A DNA stretch of 64,000 nucleotides from an uncultured Acidobacteriaceae bacterium (GCA_903828675.1 CAIKND010000199.1:1-64000), one strand, 5' to 3'. Shown: positions 44,445 to 53,748, counted from the stretch's first letter. Notes: generated by a model not told the origin, from the letters alone. Translations and numbers: made by a program.

Positions 44445-46508
44445 ATGGCAGCTTTAGGTAGTCTCTCTCTTCTCATCGCCCTGGCTCTGGCCGCATACAA
44501 CCTGCTCGCAGGCGCCGTAGCTCTTCGCCTGCTGGCAACCGGGCAAAACGCCCCCATCTCCCCGGAACGGCTGGCTGACACCGCACGACGGGCTGGTATC
44601 GCGGGCTTTTTGGCGATCACCGCCGCCGCCTTTGCCCTCATCTGGTCGGTGTTCACCAACGACTTCTCCATCACCTACATCATGGAGCACTCCAACCGCG
44701 CCCTGCCCGGTCCCTACAAGTTCTCCGCGCTCTGGAGCGGCCAGGAAGGTTCTCTGCTGCTGTGGGCCTGGCTGCTCGGCATCTATGGATTTGTGCTGCG
44801 CATGACGCACAAAAGGGACGTAAGGCTCTACGCCTATGCGGGCACCATTCTGGCGGCAATCCAGGTCTTCTTCCTGTCGATCCTCAATTTTGCCGCGCCG
44901 CCGTTTGCGCTCTTTCGCGGCGCCATTCCCGAGGACGGCAACGGCCTGAATCCCCTGCTCCAATATCCGGAGATGGTGATTCACCCGCCCATGCTCTACC
45001 TCGGCTACGTGGGCTTCTCGATTCCATTCTGTTTCGCCCTGGGAGCGCTGATGATGCGCTACCCCGGTGAAAAGTGGATCAGGATCACGCGTGTCTGGAC
45101 CATGGTCACCTGGATGTTCCTCACCGCAGGAATTTTCCTTGGCATGCACTGGGCTTATGCCGTGCTCGGCTGGGGCGGCTACTGGGGCTGGGACCCGGTC
45201 GAAAACGCGAGCTTCATGCCCTGGCTTACCGGCACTGCATTTCTCCATTCCGTGATGATGCAGGAGAAGAAGGGCATGATGAAGAGCTGGAACGTGTGGC
45301 TTATCTTCGTCACCTTCCTGCTCACCATGCTGGGGACGCTGCTTACACGCGCGGGCCTGGTCAGTTCCGTGCACGCCTTCGCGCAGTCCTCCATCGGCAC
45401 CTGGTTTGTGACGTTCATGATCATCGTGCTGGCGGTCTGCATCTTCACCTATGTTTTGCAGCGCAGTCATCTCAAAAGTGATCATCGCGTCGAGTCCCTG
45501 GTCAGCCGCGAATCCACCTTCCTGTTCAACAACCTGGTACTGCTCGTAGCCTGCTTCGTCATCCTCTGGGGGACGCTGTTTCCCATCCTCAGTGAATACG
45601 TCGTGGGCAACAAGGTCACCGTAGGCGCTCCCTGGTACAACCAGGTGGCCGTGCCCATTGGGCTCTTCCTCCTCTTCCTTACCGGAGTGGGGCCGCTGCT
45701 GCCCTGGCGATCCACGTCGATGAAGAGCATCCGCCGCAACTTTGTTCTGCCGGTGATTGTGCTTTGGGCCACCGTAATTGTGTGCCTGGCGGTGGGCGTG
45801 TGGCCATGGAAAGACGGCTCATTCTCGAGCGGCAACTTCTATGCGCTGGTTGCCTTCTCGATGTCGGCAGCCGTGCTGGCCGCCATACTGTCGGAGTTCT
45901 TCCGCGGCGCCGGCGTCATACGCCGCCAGACCGGGCGCAATCTGCTTACCGCCATGTATCTGCTTACCCATCGCAACACGCGGCGGTACGGCGGCTACAT
46001 CATCCACATCGGCGTGGTGATTATCGTCATCGGCCTGGCCGGCGCCGCCTTCAACCGCAACGAAGAGCGCGAACTTGCCCTCCACGACAAGCTGCCCATC
46101 GGCCCCTACACGCTGGAGTGCGTCGGCTTCACACAAGACTCGAATCTGAACTACAACTCCGAGTACGCCCTGCTGGATGTCTACAAGGATGGCAAGAAGC
46201 TCTTTCAAATGACTCCGGAAAAGCGGGTCTACCTGGCCAGCAGCCAGCCGCAGACCATGGTTGCCATTCACTCCGTTCCGGGCTGGGACCTGTACGTGGT
46301 GTATGAAGGCACCAACCCCGCCACCAACCAGCCCATCATCAAAGCCTTCCTGAATCCGCTGGTGGGTTGGATTTGGTTCGGGGTCGCCATCATCGTGTTC
46401 GGCACTGTAATTGCCCTGGTTCCCAGTCTCAGTCCAGCCACTGCCTCGTTGCGGGTACCCGCTCGAGCCGCACCCACCGAGCCGGCACTGAGAAGGAGCC
46501 AGCTATGA
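44445..46508 (+). CDS. ccmF: Cytochrome c heme lyase CcmF
   Basis: A 687-residue polytopic protein that attaches heme to apocytochrome c. The WWD heme-handling motif is WGGYWGWDPVENASFMPWL, flanked by His residues in hydrophobic segments (MVIHPPMLYLGY, FLHSVMMQ). About fifteen transmembrane segments are visible and a periplasmic domain lies near the C-terminus (residues 535-620). Length fits CcmF (630-690). The stop overlaps the start of ccmH. No ccmABCDE genes are in the window; they may be elsewhere. Confidence 0.96.
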   Translation: MAALGSLSLLIALALAAYNLLAGAVALRLLATGQNAPISPERLADTARRAGIAGFLAITAAAFALIWSVFTNDFSITYIMEHSNRALPGPYKFSALWSGQEGSLLLWAWLLGIYGFVLRMTHKRDVRLYAYAGTILAAIQVFFLSILNFAAPPFALFRGAIPEDGNGLNPLLQYPEMVIHPPMLYLGYVGFSIPFCFALGALMMRYPGEKWIRITRVWTMVTWMFLTAGIFLGMHWAYAVLGWGGYWGWDPVENASFMPWLTGTAFLHSVMMQEKKGMMKSWNVWLIFVTFLLTMLGTLLTRAGLVSSVHAFAQSSIGTWFVTFMIIVLAVCIFTYVLQRSHLKSDHRVESLVSRESTFLFNNLVLLVACFVILWGTLFPILSEYVVGNKVTVGAPWYNQVAVPIGLFLLFLTGVGPLLPWRSTSMKSIRRNFVLPVIVLWATVIVCLAVGVWPWKDGSFSSGNFYALVAFSMSAAVLAAILSEFFRGAGVIRRQTGRNLLTAMYLLTHRNTRRYGGYIIHIGVVIIVIGLAGAAFNRNEERELALHDKLPIGPYTLECVGFTQDSNLNYNSEYALLDVYKDGKKLFQMTPEKRVYLASSQPQTMVAIHSVPGWDLYVVYEGTNPATNQPIIKAFLNPLVGWIWFGVAIIVFGTVIALVPSLSPATASLRVPARAAPTEPALRRSQL

Positions 46509-47005
46509 TGCGCTTCTGTTCCGCCCATCTCACTCTTTTCACAAAGTCGCTGCAGGTCCTCGCATTGGCCGTGGCCGTCTGCTTCACGCTCGGCGCCACC
46601 GATGCGGGCTCCCGCTACACCAACCTGAACCACCGGCTCATGTGCACCTGCGGCTGCTCGGAGTTGCTGGGCGAGTGCAACCACGTCGGCTGCCAGTCCT
46701 CCGGTAAGGAGTTGGACGAGCTAACTGCCGGAATCGCCGGCGGCAAAAACGACAAGGACATTCTCTCCTCGTTCGCCCTCAAGTACGGGGCCACGGTGCT
46801 GGCCGCGCCCACCACCCAGGGCTTCGATCTGGTTGCCTGGATCGCCCCGTTTGCGGTCTTCGCAGCGGCGCTGTTGGGCACCATCCTGCTGGTAAAGAGG
46901 TGGTCGGCGGACAAGGCGGAAGTCGCTGCCCTGGCCACTGATCCAGCCACTGACGCGTTGCGCGCAAAGATTCGCCGGGAAACCGGCAGCGATGGAGGCT
47001 ATTGA
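46505..47005 (+). CDS. ccmH: CcmH-like apocytochrome thioreductant
   Basis: A 166-residue CcmH/CycL family protein that reduces the CxxCH thiols of apocytochromes. After a signal peptide come the helical domain HRLMCTCGCSELLGECNH and a conserved helix pair (LTAGIAGGKNDKDILSSFALKYG), then a C-terminal transmembrane anchor (VAWIAPFAVFAAALLGTILLV). The redox motif reads MCTCGC, with additional Cys compared with the LRCxxC of Proteobacteria; this variant seems typical of the lineage. The start overlaps ccmF by four bases and the next gene begins four bases after its stop. Confidence 0.9.
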   Translation: MMRFCSAHLTLFTKSLQVLALAVAVCFTLGATDAGSRYTNLNHRLMCTCGCSELLGECNHVGCQSSGKELDELTAGIAGGKNDKDILSSFALKYGATVLAAPTTQGFDLVAWIAPFAVFAAALLGTILLVKRWSADKAEVAALATDPATDALRAKIRRETGSDGGY

Positions 47006-47008
47006 GCC

Positions 47009-47287
47009 ATGACTAATTCCCTGGGCCTGATCTCCGGCACGTTCCTGGCGATGGCGCTCTTTGTCTATACCTTCTGGCCTGAGAATGTCTTCGCCAGCCA
47101 GCGAGAAAAAACCCGCCTGGACTACCTCAACGAGCGCAAGGACCAGCTTTACGAGAACCTCCGCGACCTTAACTTCGAATATCGGGCCGGCAAGTACCCT
47201 GAAGAGGACTTTGCCGTCCAGCGGGCACTGCTTGAGAATGAAGCGACGCAGTTGTTGGCCGAGATCGAACATTTACAGCTGCTTTGA
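47009..47287 (+). CDS. CcmI-like small membrane protein
   Basis: A 92-residue protein with one N-terminal transmembrane helix (LGLISGTFLAMALFVYTFW) and a coiled-coil tail rich in Glu, Arg and Leu (LDYLNERKDQLYENLRDLNFEY, then LLENEATQLLAEIEHLQ). This is the size and layout of the membrane part of CcmI, the apocytochrome chaperone, without the TPR domain. It sits four bases after ccmH, so a role in cytochrome c maturation is likely. Confidence 0.75.
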   Translation: MTNSLGLISGTFLAMALFVYTFWPENVFASQREKTRLDYLNERKDQLYENLRDLNFEYRAGKYPEEDFAVQRALLENEATQLLAEIEHLQLL

Positions 47288-47456
47288 CGCATCTCGCTGC
47301 ATCTAATAAGCGGGCAAACAAGAATCCGCTCCGGCGAGCTGAAATTCGGTCCTTCCGCCAACGCTGATCAACCCCGGCGGACCAGGCCTGAGCCACTTCC
47401 CTTTTTGTTATCCGTCAACCCAAACAAGACACCCCGATAGGACAATTTTGACGAAT

Positions 47457-48776
47457 ATGAAATCGACCCAGATTCTTCTTAGCTGCGTCGCTGCCAGCTT
47501 TATGCTGCAAGGCGCTCTGATGCAGGCCGCTACCCTCACCGGCACGGTGAACAACAAGACCACCGGCAAGCCCTCGGCAGGCGACACCGTCGTCCTGATC
47601 GATGTGCAGGCGGGAATGTCTGAAGGCGCCCGCGCCACCACCGACGCGAAGGGCCACTATACGCTTCAATCGGCAAGCAACGGACCAGCCCTCATCCGTG
47701 CCGACCACCAGGGCGGATCGTATTTCATTGCCGCGCCCCAGGGTGGCGCGTCCGGCGACATCTCGGTCTACGACGTCGCGGCCAAGGTGGACGGTGTCTC
47801 CATCGACGCCGAAATGATTCTGGCCGAAGGCGGAGGAGGCATGCTGCGCGTGCAGGAACGCTATCTCGTGCGCAACACCAGCTTGCCCCCCAAGGCCCAG
47901 TTCAGCAGCAACACCTTTGAGTTCGTCATTCCTGCCGGTGCCGTGCTCGAGGGCGCTTCAGCCACCCGGCCCGGCGGCATGGCCACCAACACGCGGCCCA
48001 TTCCTCAGGCGCAAAAGGGGCACTATACGATCAACGTTCCCATTCAGCCCAATCAGGGCGAAAAAGAAACGCTGTTCGAAGTGCAGTATCAGTTGACCTA
48101 CAGCGGCAAGTTCACCTTTACGCCGCAGCCGCTGATGCCAGCCGATAACCTGGTCGTCTACCTCCCCAAGGGCATGACCTTCAACGCCGGCAACGGTGCT
48201 AACTTCCAGCCCGACCAGCAGGACCCGCGGGTCCAGACTTTCGTGGCTAAAAACATCCATCCAGGGCAGGCGGTGGCCTTCACGGTCTCCGGCGACGGCC
48301 AGATGCCCCGCGAAGCCCAGAGTGGCGATCAGCAGGCTGGCATGGGCAATGGCGGAACTGAAGCCTCCGGCCTCGGTGGCAGACCCGGCGGCGGCATCGG
48401 CAACCCCATCGACACGCCCGATCCGCTTACCAAATACAAGTGGTGGATTCTGGCCGGCCTTGCCCTGTTGCTGGCAGCCGCCGCGGCCTTCCTTTTGCGC
48501 AAGCAGAATGCGCTGGCAAAGGGCTCTCCCGCTTCCGAAGCAGCGGAGGAGGGGTTTGAAGCCATCTCAGCGCCCGCGCCTGCCCGTTACGCCGCACCAG
48601 CAGCCAGTTACTCCCCCCCGCTCAGAACCGGCAACGCTCAACTGCTGCATACCCTCAAGGAAGAGTTGTTTGCCCTTGAAAGCGAAAAAATCTCAGGAAC
48701 AATCTCCGCCGCCGAGTACGACGAAGCCAAGGCAGGGCTTGAAGCTGTTCTGAAAAGAGCGTTGAAAAAGACGTAG
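47457..48776 (+). CDS. Exported carboxypeptidase-regulatory-like protein with C-terminal anchor
   Basis: A 439-residue protein with a signal peptide (LLSCVAASFMLQGALMQA), an N-terminal carboxypeptidase regulatory-like beta-sandwich (TLTGTVNNKTTGKPSAGDTVVLI), a second beta-rich domain (about 110-290), one transmembrane segment (about 322-345, WWILAGLALLLAAAAAFLL) and a cytoplasmic helical tail of SHOCT-like type (ELFALESEKISGTISAAEYDEAKAGL). A TTG at 47448 is closer to the AGGA and could add three residues. It is the last gene of the cytochrome c biogenesis run, so it may support assembly, but there is no direct evidence. Confidence 0.75.
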   Translation: MKSTQILLSCVAASFMLQGALMQAATLTGTVNNKTTGKPSAGDTVVLIDVQAGMSEGARATTDAKGHYTLQSASNGPALIRADHQGGSYFIAAPQGGASGDISVYDVAAKVDGVSIDAEMILAEGGGGMLRVQERYLVRNTSLPPKAQFSSNTFEFVIPAGAVLEGASATRPGGMATNTRPIPQAQKGHYTINVPIQPNQGEKETLFEVQYQLTYSGKFTFTPQPLMPADNLVVYLPKGMTFNAGNGANFQPDQQDPRVQTFVAKNIHPGQAVAFTVSGDGQMPREAQSGDQQAGMGNGGTEASGLGGRPGGGIGNPIDTPDPLTKYKWWILAGLALLLAAAAAFLLRKQNALAKGSPASEAAEEGFEAISAPAPARYAAPAASYSPPLRTGNAQLLHTLKEELFALESEKISGTISAAEYDEAKAGLEAVLKRALKKT

Positions 48777-48791
48777 TGTGAAGAACACCTG

Positions 48792-48838
48792 GCTACCCCA
48801 TCCTTTAATCGCACTTGATTCAAGGATGGGATAGCCGG
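48792..48838. repeat. Intergenic hairpin repeat, copy 4
   Basis: GGCTACCCCATCCTT pairs with AAGGATGGGATAGCC, lying between two convergent genes (stop codons at 48776 and 48850), so it may also serve as a bidirectional terminator. Confidence 0.78.
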
Positions 48839-48849
48839 AATTCAACGTA

Positions 48850-49335
48850 TCACGCGTCGAAAGCAATCCACTTTCCCAGCTCTCCGCGTCTAAGTTCTTT
48901 CTTGTTCCCAAACACCTTCGAGTTATCGATCATGCGTATAAACTCCGGCCTGAATGCAAATAGATCGCATCGGCTTATAACCAGATTGAAGATAGTTCCC
49001 AACTTGAATCTCAGGCAATAAGTCTTGATTACTTCCCTGCGGCGTTTTGGATCGTCGATCCTGCTCGCCGATCCACGCATCTGCACACCCTGGATATCTC
49101 TCCAGCTCTCGGAATGCCGATATACAGTTACAGCCGCCCTGGATAACTTACTTAGATTGATACTATGCAAACTCGCCTTCGAAGACAGCCAGAACAGAGT
49201 CAGCTCCTCATCGACAATGTAATACAGCGGCGTCACCCACGGCTCCCCGGTTTCATCGGTTGTAGCCAAGGCCAGCGTGCTCTGCTCGCGCAGCAGAGCG
49301 CTGATCGTTTCCAGTTCAATTTTCCTGTCGCTCAT
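48850..49335 (-). CDS. Pyridoxamine 5'-phosphate oxidase-like FMN-binding protein
   Basis: A 161-residue split-barrel flavoprotein of the PPOx-like class. Typical segments are STLALATTDETGEPWVTPLYYIVD near the start, LTLFWLSSKASLHSINLSK and the Arg-containing VQMRGSASRI strand. Such small proteins bind FMN, F420 or heme; the true cofactor and substrate are unknown. AT-rich codons near the C-terminus differ somewhat from the neighbours. It converges with the cytochrome cluster across a hairpin repeat. Confidence 0.82.
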   Translation of the reverse strand: MSDRKIELETISALLREQSTLALATTDETGEPWVTPLYYIVDEELTLFWLSSKASLHSINLSKLSRAAVTVYRHSESWRDIQGVQMRGSASRIDDPKRRREVIKTYCLRFKLGTIFNLVISRCDLFAFRPEFIRMIDNSKVFGNKKELRRGELGKWIAFDA

Positions 49336-49474
49336 CTCTATTCAGCCTATCCGACTGCAATCAACCCGCCGCCCAGGATTCGAAGCGCCCGCACAAAAAA
49401 ATGCCCCTCAGAGCAACCTCTCGAAACCGCGCCGCTACTTGAGCCTTCGCGTCCTCAGGCCCTACCATCAATGC

Positions 49475-50179
49475 ATGCCCCAGTTTCCCCCCGGCCAAAC
49501 CCTGCTCATCGACGCCGACGACACCCTCTGGGAGAACAACGTCTACTTCGAGCGCGCCATCACCGGCTTCATCAGCTATCTCAACCACCACGAGTACTCC
49601 CCCGCTGAAGTCCGCCAGGCCCTCAACGCCGTCGAGCGCGAGACCATTCTCGAACACGGCTACGGCCTCACCAGCTTTACCCGCTCCCTCGTCGCCTGCT
49701 TCGAGCGCCTCAGTCCCACCCCTGTCACTGAAGTGAAAGCTCAGCGCATCCTCGGCTTCGCCCGCTCCATCGCCGAGCAGGAGATCGAGCTCCTCCCCAA
49801 CGTCGCCGCAACTCTTGCCGAGCTCGCCTCCCGCCACCACCTTATTCTCATGACCAAGGGCAACCACGCCGAGCAGGCCGATAAACTCGCCCGCTCCGGC
49901 CTCGCACCTCACTTTGCCGCCGTCGAAATCGTCGCTGAAAAGGACCCGCCCACCTACCGCGAAGTCATCCATCGCCATGAACTCGCGCCCCACACCAGTT
50001 GGATGGTCGGCAACAGTCCCAAGAGCGACATCAACCCCGCCCTCGCCGCCGGACTCCACGCCGTCTTCCTCTTCCACAAAGACACCTGGGTCCTGGAACA
50101 CGCCACCGTGGACCAGCCCCCGCCCGGCCAGCACCTGCTCGAACTCGACTCCTTCGCCAAGCTCACCGCCGTCTTTTGA
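49475..50179 (+). CDS. HAD superfamily hydrolase
   Basis: A 234-residue phosphatase-type HAD protein. The four motifs are present: LLIDADDTLW (nucleophile Asp and acid Asp), ILMTKGN (motif II Thr), AEKDPPTY (Lys) and WMVGNSPKSDINPALAAG (motif IV Asp). A helical cap domain sits between motifs I and II (residues 20-115). The ATG at 49475 follows family N-termini; an upstream in-frame extension is rejected because it lacks a ribosome site and homology. Its substrate is unknown. The next gene codes for an ABC-F ATPase 192 bases away. Confidence 0.88.
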   Translation: MPQFPPGQTLLIDADDTLWENNVYFERAITGFISYLNHHEYSPAEVRQALNAVERETILEHGYGLTSFTRSLVACFERLSPTPVTEVKAQRILGFARSIAEQEIELLPNVAATLAELASRHHLILMTKGNHAEQADKLARSGLAPHFAAVEIVAEKDPPTYREVIHRHELAPHTSWMVGNSPKSDINPALAAGLHAVFLFHKDTWVLEHATVDQPPPGQHLLELDSFAKLTAVF

Positions 50180-50370
50180 ACCCTCATGGGCTCCTTTTGA
50201 GACCCGGGATTCAAACCTCGGAATCCCCACCAACCCCCACCTATGAGAAACTAGAAGAGCCGAAGTTCTCCGGCGCTGCACACGCGCGCCCCAACAACGA
50301 CCAAACCCAGAGCCCCTCCGGCCCCTGCAGCCGATACCAGACTGTGGCCCGCACATAGGAACCTGCAAAA

Positions 50371-51969
50371 ATGCTTAGTGTCTCGAACGTCACCATGCGC
50401 TACGGCGCCAAGATCCTTTTTGAAGATGTCAGTGTCAGCTTCGTCCCCGGTCGCCGCTACGGCCTCACCGGCCCCAATGGGTCGGGCAAGTCCACCTTCA
50501 TGAAGATCCTCACCGGCGAGCTCGACGCCCAAAAGGGCAACATCGTCCGCCCCCGCAAGTTCGGCGTCCTCCGCCAGGATCAGTTCGCCTTCGACGCCTA
50601 CCGCGTTATTGACACCGTCATCATGGGCAACAAGCCCCTCTGGGCCGCCCTTGAAGAGCGCGACCGCATCTACGAGAAGCCCGAGCTATCCGACGCCGAC
50701 GGCATGCGTCTCGGTGAGCTTGAAGGCATTATCGGCGACGAGGACGGTTACACCGCCGAGTCCGACGCCGCTGTCCTGCTCGACGGCCTCGACATCCCCG
50801 AGGAGATTCACGAACGCAAGATGGGCGAAATCCAGGGCGGCCAAAAGGTCCGCGTTCTGCTCGCCCAGGCCCTCTTCGGCAAGCCTGAAGCCCTGCTGCT
50901 CGACGAGCCCACCAACTATCTCGATCTCGACTCCATCCACTGGCTCCAGGACTTCCTCCAGAACTACGACGGAACCCTCATCGCCATCTCCCACGATCGC
51001 CACTTCCTCAACTCCGTCACCACCCACACCGCCGACATCGATTACCAGACCATCATCACCTACACCGGTGGGTACGACGACATGGTCATGGCCAAAACCC
51101 AGATTCGCTCCACCCTCGAGTCCCAAAACGCACAACGCGAAAAGAAGATCTCTCAGCTCAACGATTTCATCGCCCGCTTCGCCGCCGGAACCCGCTCGTC
51201 CCAGGTTACAAGCCGGCGCAAGGAAGTCGAGCGCCTCCAGACCAACGATCTGGCCCGCTCCAACATCGCCCGCCCCTATATCAAATTCGACCAGATCCGC
51301 CCCAGCGGCAAGCATGTCCTCGAGTTCAAAAACATCACCAAGCTCTACGGCGACCACAAGGTCATCGACGGATTCACCGCCAACCTCATCCGCGGCGAAA
51401 AAATCTGTCTCATGGGCCGCAACGGAGCCGGCAAAACCACCCTCATCAAGAGCCTTCTGAATAACTACCCCGGCCTCGCCGACAAGGAATTCAAGTTGGA
51501 CAACGGCACCGTCTTCTGGGGCCACGAAGCCCAGATCGGCTACTTCCCCCAGGACGTAGGCGCCACCATCGAACACGGCCTCACCGTCGCCGAGTGGCTC
51601 CATCGCTGGAACCCCGCCGCGCACGTGGAAGAAATTCGCGGCATCCTCGGCCAGATGTTATTCAGCGGCGAAGAAGGCGACAAGCAAACCAAGGCACTCA
51701 GCGGCGGCGAACAAGCCCGCCTGGCCTTCTGCAAGCTAATCCTGACCAAGCCCAACATCCTCATCTTCGACGAGCCGACCAACCATCTCGACCTCGAAGC
51801 CATCAACGCCCTGAACATCGCCCTCCAGCGCTACGAAGGCACCGTCCTGTTAGTTACTCACGACCACGACCTGATCGACGAAGTAGCTACACGCCTCTGG
51901 AATTTCAAAGAAGACGGCATCGAAGACTTCCAAGGACCCTATGCCGAATGGAAAGGCAAGCATAACTAA
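50371..51969 (+). CDS. ABC-F ATPase (YbiT/EttA-like)
   Basis: A 532-residue soluble protein with two ABC domains. The first has Walker A GPNGSGKSTFMKIL, a degenerate signature MGEIQGGQKVRVLLAQAL and DEPTNYLDLDS; the second has GRNGAGKTTLIKSLL, signature LSGGEQARLAF and DEPTNHLDLEA. The linker between them (about 245-315) is charged and helical, as in the P-site tRNA interaction motif of ABC-F proteins. Members bind the ribosomal E-site and relieve stalls or give antibiotic resistance; length and motif pattern fit the YbiT branch, a housekeeping type. Confidence 0.92.
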   Translation: MLSVSNVTMRYGAKILFEDVSVSFVPGRRYGLTGPNGSGKSTFMKILTGELDAQKGNIVRPRKFGVLRQDQFAFDAYRVIDTVIMGNKPLWAALEERDRIYEKPELSDADGMRLGELEGIIGDEDGYTAESDAAVLLDGLDIPEEIHERKMGEIQGGQKVRVLLAQALFGKPEALLLDEPTNYLDLDSIHWLQDFLQNYDGTLIAISHDRHFLNSVTTHTADIDYQTIITYTGGYDDMVMAKTQIRSTLESQNAQREKKISQLNDFIARFAAGTRSSQVTSRRKEVERLQTNDLARSNIARPYIKFDQIRPSGKHVLEFKNITKLYGDHKVIDGFTANLIRGEKICLMGRNGAGKTTLIKSLLNNYPGLADKEFKLDNGTVFWGHEAQIGYFPQDVGATIEHGLTVAEWLHRWNPAAHVEEIRGILGQMLFSGEEGDKQTKALSGGEQARLAFCKLILTKPNILIFDEPTNHLDLEAINALNIALQRYEGTVLLVTHDHDLIDEVATRLWNFKEDGIEDFQGPYAEWKGKHN

Positions 51970-52280
51970 TCCAACTATTTGTAGCGGCAGGTGGCCTGCT
52001 GAGTGTTCCCTTCATTGGCCTTTCTCCCTTCAAAGCTGAATCTGTTGCCCATTCATCACAGATTTAAGCCCGCGATGAACGGGGAACTGTGCCTGACACC
52101 TTCCAGATCTACGGGCCACCTGCCATATCCCGTTTACATTCTGGCATTTGAGACGTATTCTTGTGGGCAGTTCCAATTTGGTCTCATTCGTAATAGCGGA
52201 TCACACAATTCTTGTGCGAGAAATTGCAGATTAATCCTTGCACACTGTTAAACTATAACTTAATATTCGGGAGTGGGAGA
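51970..52280. other. Spacer between the ABC-F gene and the toxin locus
   Basis: About 310 bases with no gene. GGCAGGTGGCC at 51986-51996 is repeated as its exact reverse complement at 52114-52124. AT content rises after 52130, marking the edge of the addiction island. A GGGAG at 52269-52273 serves the TTG start of the toxin gene. Confidence 0.6.
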
Positions 52281-52697
52281 TTGAGCGCCGAACGCAGGCT
52301 CGCATACCGCGGACAGAAGTTTAGGATCGCGTTTGCGCGTGACCGTCAAGGCGCATACCCTGCTGAGGAGTTTTTTGACCAGCTACCCAAAGCCGATCAG
52401 GCGAAGTTGCAAAATCTTTTCCGCATTTTAGGCGATCTTGGAAAGCATAACAACGATCAGAAGTTTGGCGATCTTGGAGATGGACTCTACGAATTCAAGT
52501 CGTTTCAGATTCGAATGCCCTTTTCCTACGCGCAGAACGAACGCGAACTGGTTCTCATTACGCACGGTTTCAAAAAGAAGAAGGACAAGACGCCGCCACC
52601 AGAGATCGCGCGAGCTAGGAAGATCCTCAGCGAGGATGCTGAGGCCTCAAAGATCTTTGTAATCACCGATCACAAAACGAAGAGAAAGCGGCCATGA
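52281..52697 (+). CDS. HigB/Gp49-like toxin of a toxin-antitoxin-chaperone module
   Basis: A 138-residue RelE-fold toxin, starting at TTG with GGGAG seven bases upstream. The core shows YEFKSFQIRMPFSYAQNERELVLITHGFKKKKDKTPPPEIARARK, matching HigB-type mRNA interferases, where this KK-x-P-x-E-I-x-x-A end is diagnostic. Unlike many short HigB proteins it has an N-terminal extension of about 20 residues and a C-terminal basic tail. The stop overlaps the antitoxin start (ATGA). As first gene of a toxin-antitoxin-SecB-like operon it should be neutralised by the antitoxin. Confidence 0.85.
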   Translation: MSAERRLAYRGQKFRIAFARDRQGAYPAEEFFDQLPKADQAKLQNLFRILGDLGKHNNDQKFGDLGDGLYEFKSFQIRMPFSYAQNERELVLITHGFKKKKDKTPPPEIARARKILSEDAEASKIFVITDHKTKRKRP

Positions 52698-53119
52698 CCA
52701 CGAAGCATGACGAATTGATGTTGGACCCGGAGTTCAGAAAGCTCTATGCAATTGAAGGGCTCATCGCAGACACCGCGCAGATGATTTCTGATTTGCTCGA
52801 ACGCCGGAACCTCAAACAGGCCGATTTGGCCCGCATGTTGAACAAGACTCCCGCATTCGTGTCGCAACTTTTGAACGGAAAAGCCAACATGACGGTGCGC
52901 ACCCTCGCCGAGGTCATCTTTGCGCTTGGAGCATCGGTCAAGGTTAATGCCCTTGATGAAGGCACATCTGTTTGCGAAGAACTGAAAAGCCACATCGCTC
53001 ATTCCATTCGAATTCGGATGCCCAAACATGAGCTTCGCCCCACCTTCTTCTGGCACATGCAGGGACTCGTCGGCACCAATCCCGACGAGTCAGATTCCCG
53101 CTCAGAGTACGTCGCATGA
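52694..53119 (+). CDS. HigA-like antitoxin with extended C-terminus
   Basis: A 141-residue antitoxin. Residues 25-95 form a Cro/C1-type helix-turn-helix (ERRNLKQADLARMLNKTPAFVSQLLNGKANMTVRTLAEVIFALG). The remaining about 45 residues, including PTFFWHMQGL, are longer than usual for HigA antitoxins. In the Mycobacterium tuberculosis TAC system the equivalent tail is a chaperone-addiction segment that makes the antitoxin depend on a SecB-like protein; here this is inferred from gene order. It overlaps both neighbours by four bases. Confidence 0.85.
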   Translation: MTTKHDELMLDPEFRKLYAIEGLIADTAQMISDLLERRNLKQADLARMLNKTPAFVSQLLNGKANMTVRTLAEVIFALGASVKVNALDEGTSVCEELKSHIAHSIRIRMPKHELRPTFFWHMQGLVGTNPDESDSRSEYVA

Positions 53120-53616
53120 ATGCACTCACGATTAGCCAAACCAAAGAGCAGACGGATCTGGCCGTTTCGGTCCATCAGAATGCACAGATTGTTGATGTGC
53201 GCCTCGCTCGCGCCAAGTTTGCAGCTGACCGCCCAGCAATTGCCCTTAGGGAACCCATTGAGGTTTCGATGGATTTCAAGGCAAAGCGTATCGAAGACAC
53301 GCCAGCCCAACTTGTGGTAGAAGTCAGCTTTCGCCTGACGGGATTAAAGAAACAGAATCCTTCGAAGAGTCGGACAACTGTTTGCATCGAATGCACATTC
53401 GAAATGAGTTATGAGCTAAAGGCAGGATTCAATCCGACTCCAGAACAAGTTAGTGCATTCAAAGATGGGAACGCGATCTTCAACTGCTGGCCGTATTGCC
53501 GTCAGTACGTTCAGGAGACGATCCAGCGAATGGGCTACCCACCATTGATACTCCCATTCCTACGAGTCCAGACGAAAACGTCGCATCAAGGTCGAAAATT
53601 GCAGAAGCCTGAATAG
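53116..53616 (+). CDS. SecB-like chaperone of the toxin-antitoxin-chaperone module
   Basis: A 166-residue protein that matches SecB-like chaperones. The C-terminal signature NCWPYCRQYVQETIQRMG followed by YPPLILPFLRV corresponds to the SecB sequence around its WPYxREx and GGFPxLxLxP motif (Trp at about 125). N-terminal beta strands (VDVRLARAKFAADRP, TPAQLVVEVSFRLTG) agree with the SecB fold. In M. tuberculosis Rv1955-Rv1956-Rv1957 the toxin, antitoxin and SecB-like genes occur in the same order. It should protect the antitoxin from proteolysis. It starts inside the antitoxin stop (ATGA). The assignment is by motif and context. Confidence 0.82.
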   Translation: MNALTISQTKEQTDLAVSVHQNAQIVDVRLARAKFAADRPAIALREPIEVSMDFKAKRIEDTPAQLVVEVSFRLTGLKKQNPSKSRTTVCIECTFEMSYELKAGFNPTPEQVSAFKDGNAIFNCWPYCRQYVQETIQRMGYPPLILPFLRVQTKTSHQGRKLQKPE

Positions 53617-53664
53617 CATTTTCAATCGTTTTGACCAACCATTGAGGCTCTTACGGGCGGGTAG

Positions 53665-53690
53665 CCCAGGTCTGGATTTTCAGACCTGGG
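53665..53690. terminator. Perfect 10-bp hairpin after the SecB-like gene
   Basis: CCCAGGTCTG pairs with CAGACCTGGG across a 6-base loop (GATTTT), 49 bases after the stop; a T-rich stretch (GCTTTTTTCGCC) follows at some distance. Confidence 0.6.
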
Positions 53691-53748
53691 AATCGAGAAC
53701 CTCCAGGGTTCGGGCTTTTTTCGCCCTCGCAATACATTGCAAAAACGG

